A stretch of 64,000 nucleotides of DNA from Amphiduros pacificus (lineage: Eukaryota; Annelida; Polychaeta; Phyllodocida; Hesionidae), in NCBI GenBank assembly GCA_949316495.1, contig OX439000.1:50046220-50110219 (forward strand), written 5' to 3'. The position numbers and the translations under genes are program-made. The notes under the pieces are model-generated. The model saw nothing but the letters and a program-made list of their open reading frames with translations, was not told the DNA's origin and did no database searches. Position 1 is the first letter of the stretch; every line of letters begins with the position of its first letter. Shown one piece after another: positions 52,524 through 60,797 of this stretch.

Positions 52524-52586
52524 CCATCCAACTGATGTGATCAACACAGATCGAAACCATTACTGTTGGTATTGGCTTAGGGACTG
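52518..52586 (+). ncRNA. Hammerhead ribozyme (type I, Penelope-associated)
   Basis: Self-cleaving RNA fold. Stem I: CCAA (52528-52531) with TTGG (52572-52575), an internal loop CAT/CTTA, then CAGTCCC (52518-52524) with GGGACTG (52580-52586). Core CTGATGT at 52532-52538. Stem II: GATC/GATC (52539-52542, 52549-52552) closed by AACACA. GAAA at 52553-52556. Stem III: ACC/GGT (52556-52558, 52568-52570) closed by nine bases. The predicted cleavage is after A52571 (GTA|TT). Everything matches the consensus except T instead of A at core position 9. Short stem III and open stem I are the form known from Penelope-like elements. Activity is not shown. Confidence 0.75.
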
Positions 52587-53732
52587 CGAACGTTGTCGAC
52601 CTCGTCTTCTGGATACTTTGCCATTTTCACTTCTACGTTTATCTCTCCAGAAGATGAGTGAGCCGTCTACCTCCACCTCTTCTAGTACCAACCTCACCAA
52701 CGAGATTGCTAAACTCTCCACCAGCCAGACGAGCGTTGTCGAGTCTGCCTCCATGCAATCCTTGGTGACGGTCATCGCAAAAGATGCTGGGACCTTTGAG
52801 ATTGCGCCCGAAACTAGGGCGGCCTTTCAGGAATATCTCAAAACGCAGAACCCCCTTGGGGAAGGGACCTCCGGGCAGTCGTCATCGAATGCGAAATGCA
52901 AGCGTTCCGACGACAACGCCCCTCCAGCGAAGAAAGAGAGGCCCAACATCCCATTGGAATACGAGGGCATCTACAAGAGAGCACGCAATGTGCTAGCAAG
53001 GTATGCTCGCTACCATGCCATTCACGCTTCGCTCCAAAAATATGCAGCGATGGAAGGACATGTCATCCCACGCCGCCTTAAGGTAATTCAAATCTTACAA
53101 TCCAACCTTCTCCACTCCCCAGTAACCCATAGCAACCGACCCACGCTGTCTCCTATAACAATGGTTACAAAAACGCACGACGATCTAGCAAACATTAACA
53201 ATAGACAATGGCTAAATACCAAAGCCGATTTACCAAAGAAGCAAAGCAGAGGATTCCCAACAACCGGGATTCCCCCAAACCAAGATCAAATAAAAAGAAA
53301 CCAACGATCGGGGATCTCATCAACCTATTCAGTTAGGTTGACAAACCGCCCAGACCATATGCCACCAGCGGCATGGACAAGGTCTAGAACAATTAGAATA
53401 GAAAATCAGTCAAATAGCAACAATATTGATATTGAAACCGCGGAAGCCAATGAGGCGACCGACAGAGAAACAATTTACAATGAAGGTCTTCCCGAGGCCA
53501 ATCAATTTTTTAATGCAAATAAAGAAATTCAAAACCAAACAATTTGTATTTCGTTCTTTGACAAAAACGTCACAATTAACCTTGAAAATAAGGATGAATG
53601 ATCCGTCATTAACCTCTCAAGCCATGACTTGACCCCTTATGAAAGAAACATCCTACTAAAAGGCCTTAAGTTCTGCCCCACCCCAGGGGAACCCAAAAAT
53701 CATGAAATCCAATCAGACTTGAGATCCTTTTT

Positions 53733-53743
53733 CAGAAGGATGA
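53733..53743. repeat. Target-site duplication, left copy
   Basis: CAGAAGGATGA, repeated exactly at 54761-54771; brackets the minus-strand LINE. Confidence 0.85.
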
Positions 53744-54760
53744 ATGAATGAATGAATGGTTGCTTAGAGGCACATCAACCACTAAGGTTATTCAGTGCCT
53801 AAAAGTGGTAAAAACATAAACGTTTATAAAATCAATATATGTAAATAATCTTAACATAAAATATCAACAAAATCCTTTCAATATATCAGTTATAGACAAT
53901 AAAATTGTATAAATGAATTCAATTTAAAAGACTTTAAATACCATCTGATGTTTCGCGGTTCTTGATAAATAGGCCAATGACCTAAGTAAACAAGAGCTCC
54001 ACACTTAAAATTGGTTATAAAGTCCTATTTGGTTTAAAAACGATACTATCACAGAAGTATCTACAGTATCAAATAACGAATGTAAATCTTGCACATTAAA
54101 ATATTGAGTCCTAATTATATCAAAATCAATACATTCAATTAAAATATGTTTAATAGTCATAGCCCTTTGACATCCAACACACTGAGGCTGATCTTCACCT
54201 TTAAGAAGATAGCAATGTGTTAAATGACTATGTCCTATTCTTATTCGACTTAAAACAGACTCTTCTCTTCGGTTAATTCTACAAGCACCTTTTGTTTTAC
54301 CCAGAAAGGGTTTAATTTCGTGTAATTTATTAAAAACTGCTTCATTCCAGCGCAATTGCCATTTAGAACGTAAAAAAACAGTAATATATTTCTTAAACTC
54401 TGTATAAGGTATAAGCATATTTATTGGGCGCTTATCCAATGCTGCTTTGGCAGCTTGGTCAGCAGCCTCATTTCCAAGGATTCCAATATGACTTGGTATC
54501 CAATAAAAACGAATTTCTTTATTTTCCTCAGTACAGAATATGTGATGCCGCTCAAGGATATTGTAAATAAAAGGATTTTTCCAATCCTTTGCTTTCATTG
54601 CTTGTAAAGAAGACAATGAATCAGAAAATATTAAAAATTTTCGATGTGGAGAAGTCTCCACATGATCTAAAGCTAGGTATATAGCATGAAGTTCTGCAGA
54701 ATAAATAGAAGATTTATTTGGCAGACGTTCTGAATAAATATGATTGCCCTTAACAGCAGT
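53744..54760 (-). mobile_element. 5'-truncated RNase H-bearing LINE (I-like)
   Basis: Non-LTR retrotransposon fragment inserted in the Penelope-like element, opposite orientation. Its frame (to 54005) shows a type I RNase H: AELHAIYLAL, FSDSLSSLQA and the closing SHIGILGNEAADQAAK, followed by the C-terminal RIRIGHSHLTHCYLLKGE and QCVGCQRAMTIKHILIECI zinc-type motif common in I/Nimb-like LINEs. The 3' end carries an (ATTC)n tail (53744-53758 on +). Endonuclease and reverse transcriptase are missing through 5' truncation. Confidence 0.85.
54005..54661 (-). CDS. LINE RNase H and C-terminal domain
   Basis: 218 codons from an internal Met; the frame stays open upstream toward 54760, so this is the tail of a larger ORF2 product. 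The catalytic acidic residues of RNase H are visible (E in SAELHA, D in FSDS, D in EAADQA). The fragment's ORF is intact and looks young, but cannot act without its missing part. Confidence 0.8.
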   Translation of the reverse strand: METSPHRKFLIFSDSLSSLQAMKAKDWKNPFIYNILERHHIFCTEENKEIRFYWIPSHIGILGNEAADQAAKAALDKRPINMLIPYTEFKKYITVFLRSKWQLRWNEAVFNKLHEIKPFLGKTKGACRINRREESVLSRIRIGHSHLTHCYLLKGEDQPQCVGCQRAMTIKHILIECIDFDIIRTQYFNVQDLHSLFDTVDTSVIVSFLNQIGLYNQF

Positions 54761-55240
54761 CAGAAGGATGAGACTAAAATCCTTTTGGCATGACCCAATT
54801 CCTGAAACTCAGGAAACTCTAGATGAAACCAACCAAACTCAACCAAGCATAACAACCCATTTTGCTTCAACTAACAATCCCCCCAATTCAACAACTGTCA
54901 CCCCAATCTCTGACCCCCAAGCCAAGTTCAAACCGAAAAGCACATGGGAACTGAAATCCACGTCCAGAGACCCAGTACTCGAAACATTCTTCAAGTGTGT
55001 ACAAAGAGACATAAACAATTTTGTCCCTAGGGCCCCCCCGCACCCAAAATCTCACACGAGATGAAAAACAAGCCTTAGAATCCCTAAGCCAAAATTCCAT
55101 GATCACCATAAAAAAGGCCAACAAAGGTTCAGCCATAGTAGTCATGGATACAGGAAATTACATAAAAGAAGCAGCAAGACAACTGAATGACATCAATTTC
55201 TATGTCAAAACCCCTACCGACCTTACAGAACATCATCACC
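54761..55240 (+). mobile_element. Penelope-like element, middle part
   Basis: Resumes at the right target-site duplication with RRMRLKSFWHD. Then come FKPKSTWELK ... DPVLETFFKCVQRDI and, in another frame, NLTRDEKQALESLSQNSMIT, IKKANKGSAIVVMD, YIKEAARQLNDINFYVK. These are the conserved blocks upstream of the fingers of Penelope-type reverse transcriptase. The part ends near 55240, where the next insertion begins. Confidence 0.8.
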
Positions 55241-55254
55241 CAAACATCTCAACT

Positions 55255-55466
55255 GACACCAGGTGGCATGACATTCGTCAAGGTGTCATGTATGATATCT
55301 TGCAGGAAAAGGCAAAACAATGTCCAACTTTTCTTAGACAGCTGAAGGCGTCTAGAGGAAAGATGTTGATAGAGAATACAAATGATGATTACTGGGGCCG
55401 TGGAGGCTCCGGCCAGGGCTTGAATATGTTGGGCAGGCTGCTAATGACACTCCGTGATGAGGTATC
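55255..55466 (+). pseudogene. NADAR (YbiA-like) domain fragment
   Basis: The frame reads TRWHDIRQGVMYDILQEKAK, then QCPTFLRQL, LIENTNDDYWGRGGSGQGLN and MLGRLLMTLRDE. This is the C-terminal two thirds of the NADAR fold: RW..R..VM, K..Q, the LIE....D..WG box and N.LG.LLM..R. NADAR proteins (YbiA, and relatives acting on ADP-ribose conjugates) cleave N-glycosidic bonds. The N-terminal part is absent and the frame is interrupted by the Ty3/Gypsy insertion; the frame beyond it (60601 on) is compatible and leads to a CCHC-like stretch. Confidence 0.7.
55462..55466. repeat. Target-site duplication of the Ty3/Gypsy element, left
   Basis: GTATC, repeated at 60601-60605. Confidence 0.85.
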
Positions 55467-55636
55467 TGTAGCTATCTGGTGGGCTCACAATATGATATAA
55501 TATCCAGAAATATAATGAACAAAACACGTGTAGACCTTGGGCGGAAGTAGAATGACTTCCGGGGATCATTTATTAATTATAGAACACATAAAATGAGGGA
55601 GCAGGCATTGTGCGTAATATCGCTAATACTATTACA
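55467..55636 (-). repeat. 3' LTR of the Ty3/Gypsy element
   Basis: 170 bp, TGTAGCTATC ... TACTATTACA on +; same as 60431-60600 by eye. Confidence 0.93.
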
Positions 55637-55647
55637 TCTCCCTTTTT
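55637..55647 (-). other. Polypurine tract
   Basis: AAAAAGGGAGA on minus, directly against the 3' LTR; the usual plus-strand DNA primer site in LTR elements. Confidence 0.75.
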
Positions 55648-55907
55648 ATCAAAAAAGTCTGTGACATGCTTTTATCAAAAAAGTCTATGACATTCCTTTC
55701 CTGTAGATGTCTTAGATTAAATTGTCACCAAATAAAATATAAAATATTTAAACAATAAACTTGCTTTTGAGTTCTGTTTTTCATTTCACAAACAGGAACT
55801 GTTCACATTTTAACACAACACAAGAACAGCTGATTCCGCTTCCTAATGTGTGATATGGGAGAGGTTACCAGCACTTCACCATATTTTATACACTTTAATC
55901 AGCATAA

Positions 55908-58900
55908 TCACATATCCTCAATCAGCCTCCTTGGCTTCATTATGATCCTTCCCGATCTCCTTGGTTGCTGTGGTACATTCTCAATCGTTGGTTTTGGAGT
56001 TATAACTGGTTGTGGAGTTACAACTGGTCTGAGAGGCACCACTGATGGCTTCGCCACTGGTGATCTGGGATATGGGCTGCGCTGGACCTCCTGAGGAACC
56101 TCAGCATACTGAGGCTGAGGTGTTTCCTCCCTGACCTCAGGTTCCAACACTTCTCTTTCCTCCTGAATATCTGGTGGAGTTTCCTGTGTAAACAGTAGGT
56201 GCTTCCTATTTCTCCTTAGTACCGATCCTCTTTCAGTTTTCACCAAATATGATCTTGGTGCAACTTCTTTCAGAACTGTAGCTTTTAGCTGCCATCCTGT
56301 GTCATCACTGTTTCTCACTCTCACTGTTTCACCTTCATTCAATGGTTTCAAAGGACGAGAGCCTCTGTCAAAGTACTTTTTCTGTTTCATTTTCTGCTCC
56401 ATTTTCTGGTTTGCAACCTTCCTGGTTTCTGGACTTTGCAACATGCTCTCTGCCATTGGCAAGTTTGACCTGATATGTCTGTTGTTGAGCAAATATGCTG
56501 GAGATTTTCCTCCCTCCAGAGGTGTACTCCGATATGCCAGAAGACCCATATATGGATCCTCACCGCTGTGTTCACATTTAGCAAACAGGTTCTTGATGGT
56601 CTGAACAGTCTTTTCCACTAGTCCATTGGACTGCGGGAACCTGGGACTGGAAGTGTTATGCACAAAACCCCATTCTCTTGAAAAATCCTTGAACTCTTGG
56701 CTATCATAGCAGGGCCCATTGTCACTTATGACTTCCTCAGCAATGCCATTTCTAGCAAAAATACTCTTCATGGACCCAATGACTGATTTGCTTGTTTCCC
56801 CGGTCGCACATACTTCTGGAAAGTTGGAATAGTAGTCAACCAGCAAAAGATAGTTCTTGTTTCTGAACTTGAACAGATCTGTAGATATCTTGGCCCATGG
56901 TTTTGCTGGTATGGTATGGGGCTGCATAGGTTCTTTCTGCTGTTTATTTCTGTGTGATAAACATGCATCACAGGACTTCACCATCAGAGTGATATCTGTA
57001 TTCATGCCAGGCCAAATAATCACTTGTCTTGCTCGGATTCTGCACTTCTCTTCACCCAGATGTCCCACATGTATCTGTCTGAGCATTTCTGGTCTGAGAC
57101 TCTGGGGAATCACTATTCTCTGTCCTTTGTATATGACTCCATCCAAGACTGATAACTCATCTCTGTAATTCCAGAACTCTGTGATGAGAGGGGGGCATTT
57201 TTTCACTGATGCTGGCCAGCCATGTAGTATGGTATTCATCAATTCTCTCAGTTTTTCTTCTTTCTGTGTCTCTGATTTGATCTCTTGCAGTCTATTTTGA
57301 GACATGTCTGATGTTTCAACCACTGCATGTACAAAAACACTGACTTCTTTTTCTAGGTCATACTCCGCAGAATCAGGTGGTACATTCCTGGATAAAGCAT
57401 CTGCTGTGTACATATTCTTTCCGGGTGTCCATTTGACACTGAAATCATACTTCTGAAGCCTCAGACGGAACCTCTGGATCCTCGGGGGGCAGTCTCCCAG
57501 TGACTTCTTGAAAATACTCTCCAGTGGTTTGTGGTCCGTTTCCACAACAAACATTTGGCCATACACGTACTGCTGGAATCTTTCACATGCAAAGGTTATT
57601 GCAAGTGTCTCTTTTTCTATGGTGGCATATCTTGTCTCTGCATCAGACAAAGCTCTGGATGCATAGGCTACAGGGTACCAATCCTCCTGTTCTTCTGTAC
57701 CAAAGTTCTGCTTCAGTACTGCTCCTATCCCTGATTGTGAAGCATTACTTGACACAATGATGTTTTTCTCTGGGTCATAAAACTTCAGCACGGGCTCCTC
57801 CGTCAAAGTTTTCTTGAGGCCCTTCCAGGCTTTCTCCTGTGCTGGAGACCACAATTGTACAAATTGATCATCTGGGACTTTCAGCATCTGTCTGAGTACT
57901 GCAGTTCTTTCAGACAAGTCTGGAATATAGCGAGCCTGATAGTTCACCATTCCTAAGAATCTCTGCAACTCTGTCTTCTCTGTGGGTCTTGCCAGGTCCA
58001 CAATAGCCTTGACCTTGGCTGGATCAGGCTTCATACCCTCAGCTGACACTGTGTCACCAATGAATGTCAGCTCTGGAACTTTGAACAAACACTTTGGGAG
58101 GTTGTATGTGATGCCAGCATCTTTTCCTTTCTTCAGAGTATTGCGCAGATTGGCATCATGATCATCATCATCTTTGCCCCATACTATGATGTCATCCATG
58201 ATCGTTTCACATGCTGGGATTTGTTCAAAGTGCTGATGGAGTTCTCTGTGGAACACTTCTGGAGCTGAGCAGACCCCCAATCTGGTATACCTGTACCTTC
58301 CGAAGGGTGTTATGAATGTACAAAGCAGAGAACTTTCTTCATCTAACCTCATCTGCCAAAAACCAGAAGATGCATCCAGTTTGCTGAAGACTTTGGCACC
58401 TGCTAATTTGGCCATGATTTCCTCTCTACTAGGCAATTTGAAATGCTCTCTTCTTATGGCTTTATTCAAATTTTTTGGATCCATGCAAATCCTCAGACTT
58501 CCGTTCTTCTTGTGCACTATAATCAAACTGTTAACCCACTCTGTAGGTTCATTTACAGGCACAATCACTCCCATCTGTTCCATTCTGTCTAATTCTTCCT
58601 TGAGTGGTCCGTACAAGGCGAATGGAACTTTTCTGCATGGTTCTACTACTGGGGTATACTCATCAGAGTTTTTCAATCTGATCTTGTGGAGACCTGGCAG
58701 GCAGCCTAAGCCTTTGAATTGCCCCTCATAAGGCTTAACCAAGTCAGGCAGTTCCACCTGTGTCTTCAGGGTTTTTTCCTCAGATCCTGTTTTCAGTTGT
58801 TCCTCCTCCGAGTTGACTTCATATACTCTCCTTATGAGATCTAACTTCTCACAACTGGGCAGTCCCAATATTGGTGTAACAAGCGAGAGTGAGGACACAA

Positions 58901-60365
58901 TGAACAGGCATCTATATTCTTGGCCTTTCTTTTTCACAGTTAGTATGCATTGACCTTTTACTGGAACATCATTTCCAGCATATGCTGTGAGTTTCACTCT
59001 AGAATCACAAAGTTTGGGCTTTCTTTTCAGTTTCTTGAAGTCTTCATAGCTGAGAATGTTCACATTACTGCCAGTATCCAATTTCATTGGGTAAATTGTA
59101 CCGTTTACTTCTATGGGGACCACCCATGATTCACTTTTTGCATTTGTCTGGCTTTTCTCCAGTGTGTCAACAGAATCTACTACACTGGTATACTGTTCTT
59201 TCTCTGTTTCTTCCACATCATTGCTTCTTCCTTCTGAGTTCTGTGTGGTGATAACTTCATATTTATTCTCAGGGCTTCTCTCCTGAGTGCACATCTCACT
59301 TTTGTCTGAATCAGTTACATACTCAAGACCTTCTGTCTTGGTCCACTCCTGGTATCCTTCTTCAGGGTTTCTCTCCTTACTGATTTCTCCCACAACTGCT
59401 TCAACAAACAGCTGTTCATCTTCATATGGTTCCTCCATATACAGTTCTTGAAAATCAGTATCCAAACTGTGTACTGTTTGCTTGGCTGCGAGGCATTTTT
59501 TTGCAAAATGATTGTATTTCTCGCATTTTCTACATATTTGGCCCATAGCGGGACAGGATGTCCTGCCTGGCGCATGTTTATATCCACATCGGTCACATTC
59601 TGGCCCATAACTCCTACTCACACCAGACTGAGCACCACGACCTCGAGGCCTCCCTCGTGTATAGCCATATGACCTCCCTCGGCCATAGCCCTGTGCTTGT
59701 CCTGGCTGTGAGTGGGCTTGTGCATTCTGATCGGGCTTACTTTGAGTGGATGGACTTCCCTTGACTTGATGTACTTCCTGAGCTGTCATATTTTTTCCAA
59801 GTTCCTTCATATTTGCTTTTGTACTTTCCTTGTCCCTGGCGAATTTGACTGCTTCTTCAAAAGTAAGTGTGTCACCTTTTTCAAGAAGTCTCTCAGTGCA
59901 TTTGGTGTCTACTAAGCCATAGATAAGTCTGTCTCTACACATGGATGCCTTGATGCTGCCAAATTCGTAATGCTTTGCTTTATTTCTGATCTCCGCTGCG
60001 AATTGGTCAACATTTTGTCCCTGTTGTTGTTTGATTTTGGAGAAATTTTCTCTGTGAGTGGTAATGCTTTTCTGGGGTGTGCAATAATTTTTCAATTTTT
60101 CTTTCACTTTGTCCAGTTTCCACTGGTCACCATCAGTCTCCCATTCAAAGCTCTGATATGTCTCAAGCCACTCTTCTCCAATAACATTCAACAATATACA
60201 TGTCTTTGTTTTCTCTGTTTTGCCTGTGGCCCCACATGCATTCAGGTAAATGTCAAATCTTAGTTCAAAATCTTTCCAATTCTGAGCCATGTTACCTGTG
60301 CTGGCCAAGCCAGATGGTGGTTTCACTGCAGACTCCATTTTCACCAAAAGTCTGTTCAATATCAC
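55908..60365 (-). CDS. Gag-Pol polyprotein of the Ty3/Gypsy element
   Basis: A single frame of 1,485 codons; the likely start is the Met of MESAVKPPSG (60338). Order: Gag with a retrotransposon-gag helical region, Arg/Gly-rich stretch and Cys-rich knuckle region (CDRCGYKHAPGRTSC, CRKCEKYNHFAKKC); aspartic protease (LDTGSNVN); reverse transcriptase (LDASSGFWQM ... MDDIIVWG); RNase H (YATIEKETLA, ETDHKPLESIF, TADALSR); integrase with an HHCC zinc region (HVGHLGEEKC ... CDACLSH) and DDE core (STDLFKF, SDNGPCY), then a C-terminal module (RSYLVKTERGSVLRRNRKHL) and Pro-rich tail. Gag and Pol share one frame. The RNase H-integrase order is that of Ty3/Gypsy; a mag-like clade is possible, not certain. 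Confidence 0.93.
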   Translation of the reverse strand: MILNRLLVKMESAVKPPSGLASTGNMAQNWKDFELRFDIYLNACGATGKTEKTKTCILLNVIGEEWLETYQSFEWETDGDQWKLDKVKEKLKNYCTPQKSITTHRENFSKIKQQQGQNVDQFAAEIRNKAKHYEFGSIKASMCRDRLIYGLVDTKCTERLLEKGDTLTFEEAVKFARDKESTKANMKELGKNMTAQEVHQVKGSPSTQSKPDQNAQAHSQPGQAQGYGRGRSYGYTRGRPRGRGAQSGVSRSYGPECDRCGYKHAPGRTSCPAMGQICRKCEKYNHFAKKCLAAKQTVHSLDTDFQELYMEEPYEDEQLFVEAVVGEISKERNPEEGYQEWTKTEGLEYVTDSDKSEMCTQERSPENKYEVITTQNSEGRSNDVEETEKEQYTSVVDSVDTLEKSQTNAKSESWVVPIEVNGTIYPMKLDTGSNVNILSYEDFKKLKRKPKLCDSRVKLTAYAGNDVPVKGQCILTVKKKGQEYRCLFIVSSLSLVTPILGLPSCEKLDLIRRVYEVNSEEEQLKTGSEEKTLKTQVELPDLVKPYEGQFKGLGCLPGLHKIRLKNSDEYTPVVEPCRKVPFALYGPLKEELDRMEQMGVIVPVNEPTEWVNSLIIVHKKNGSLRICMDPKNLNKAIRREHFKLPSREEIMAKLAGAKVFSKLDASSGFWQMRLDEESSLLCTFITPFGRYRYTRLGVCSAPEVFHRELHQHFEQIPACETIMDDIIVWGKDDDDHDANLRNTLKKGKDAGITYNLPKCLFKVPELTFIGDTVSAEGMKPDPAKVKAIVDLARPTEKTELQRFLGMVNYQARYIPDLSERTAVLRQMLKVPDDQFVQLWSPAQEKAWKGLKKTLTEEPVLKFYDPEKNIIVSSNASQSGIGAVLKQNFGTEEQEDWYPVAYASRALSDAETRYATIEKETLAITFACERFQQYVYGQMFVVETDHKPLESIFKKSLGDCPPRIQRFRLRLQKYDFSVKWTPGKNMYTADALSRNVPPDSAEYDLEKEVSVFVHAVVETSDMSQNRLQEIKSETQKEEKLRELMNTILHGWPASVKKCPPLITEFWNYRDELSVLDGVIYKGQRIVIPQSLRPEMLRQIHVGHLGEEKCRIRARQVIIWPGMNTDITLMVKSCDACLSHRNKQQKEPMQPHTIPAKPWAKISTDLFKFRNKNYLLLVDYYSNFPEVCATGETSKSVIGSMKSIFARNGIAEEVISDNGPCYDSQEFKDFSREWGFVHNTSSPRFPQSNGLVEKTVQTIKNLFAKCEHSGEDPYMGLLAYRSTPLEGGKSPAYLLNNRHIRSNLPMAESMLQSPETRKVANQKMEQKMKQKKYFDRGSRPLKPLNEGETVRVRNSDDTGWQLKATVLKEVAPRSYLVKTERGSVLRRNRKHLLFTQETPPDIQEEREVLEPEVREETPQPQYAEVPQEVQRSPYPRSPVAKPSVVPLRPVVTPQPVITPKPTIENVPQQPRRSGRIIMKPRRLIEDM

Positions 60366-60411
60366 ACAAAATCACTGTACACTGTCTCTATGCACGTCCA
60401 CAAAGGTTTAA

Positions 60412-60430
60412 AATCCCACTTCTGACACCA
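60412..60430 (-). other. tRNA-Leu-type primer binding site
   Basis: On + the bases read AATCCCACTTCTGACACCA, which is the 3' end of animal tRNA-Leu(CAA) including CCA, so the minus-strand RNA would pair with that tRNA right behind the 5' LTR. Confidence 0.75.
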
Positions 60431-60600
60431 TGTAGCTATCTGGTGGGCTCACAATATGATATAATATCCAGAAATATAATGAACAAAACACGTGTAGACC
60501 TTGGGCGGAAGTAGAATGACTTCCGGGGATCATTTATTAATTATAGAACACATAAAATGAGGGAGCAGGCATTGTGCGTAATATCGCTAATACTATTACA
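60431..60600 (-). repeat. 5' LTR of the Ty3/Gypsy element
   Basis: Partner of 55467-55636; followed on + by the second GTATC. Confidence 0.93.
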
Positions 60601-60605
60601 GTATC

Positions 60606-60765
60606 AAGTGGACATGAGCAAATTGCCTACACGCCAAGGCCACGTATCCCACCTAAAAGGAACTCATATGGTCGAACAGTTCCCCGCTCGAGAGATGAGC
60701 AGCTCAACTGCTTCAATTGTGGTGAGCGTAGCCACACAACTGGCAGTCAATGGAATCTAGACCAC
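60606..60765 (+). pseudogene. Basic linker and CCHC-knuckle-like remnant
   Basis: Frame: RPRIPPKRNSYGRTVPRSRD, then CFNCGERSHTTG. The first two Cys and the His of a CCHC knuckle are spaced correctly, but the frame runs into a 30/35-bp tandem duplication (60733-60797, unit CACACAACT ... GGCAGTCAATGGAATCTAGAC) before a fourth ligand. It is frame-compatible with the NADAR fragment across the Ty3/Gypsy insertion. Confidence 0.55.
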
Positions 60766-60797
60766 ACAACTTAAGTGGCAGTCAATGGAATCTAGAC

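Larger units (their letters stand above)
52360..53743 (+). mobile_element. Penelope-like element, 5' part
   Basis: GC-richer leader with CACCTCCA repeats (52400-52480), a TATA box, a hammerhead ribozyme fold, then an open frame from Met at 52654 (MSEPSTSTSSST). It is a Ser/Thr-rich N-terminus with a central basic/aromatic segment (NVLARYARYHAIHASLQKYA). Past the open frame, LTPYERNILLKGLKFCPTPG and DLRSFFRRM follow, the conserved N-terminal box that precedes reverse transcriptase in Penelope-like elements. Interrupted at 53744 by a LINE; the element resumes at 54761 and again at 61911. Broken, with several breaks. The left boundary is uncertain. Confidence 0.75.
55467..60600 (-). mobile_element. 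Ty3/Gypsy LTR retrotransposon, looks whole and young
   Basis: 5,134 bp, bounded by 170-bp LTRs (55467-55636 and 60431-60600; TG...CA) that look identical base for base, with 5-bp GTATC duplications outside. On minus, a primer site complementary to a tRNA-Leu 3' end follows the 5' LTR, and a purine tract precedes the 3' LTR. One long gag-pol frame lies between. Identical LTRs imply a very recent insertion. It lies inside the NADAR-bearing segment. Confidence 0.93.

Noticed and set aside
60412-60430. tRNA-Leu 3' end, possibly a tRNA gene
   Set aside because: Only the last 19 nt match, no cloverleaf precedes it, and its position against the LTR explains it as a primer site.
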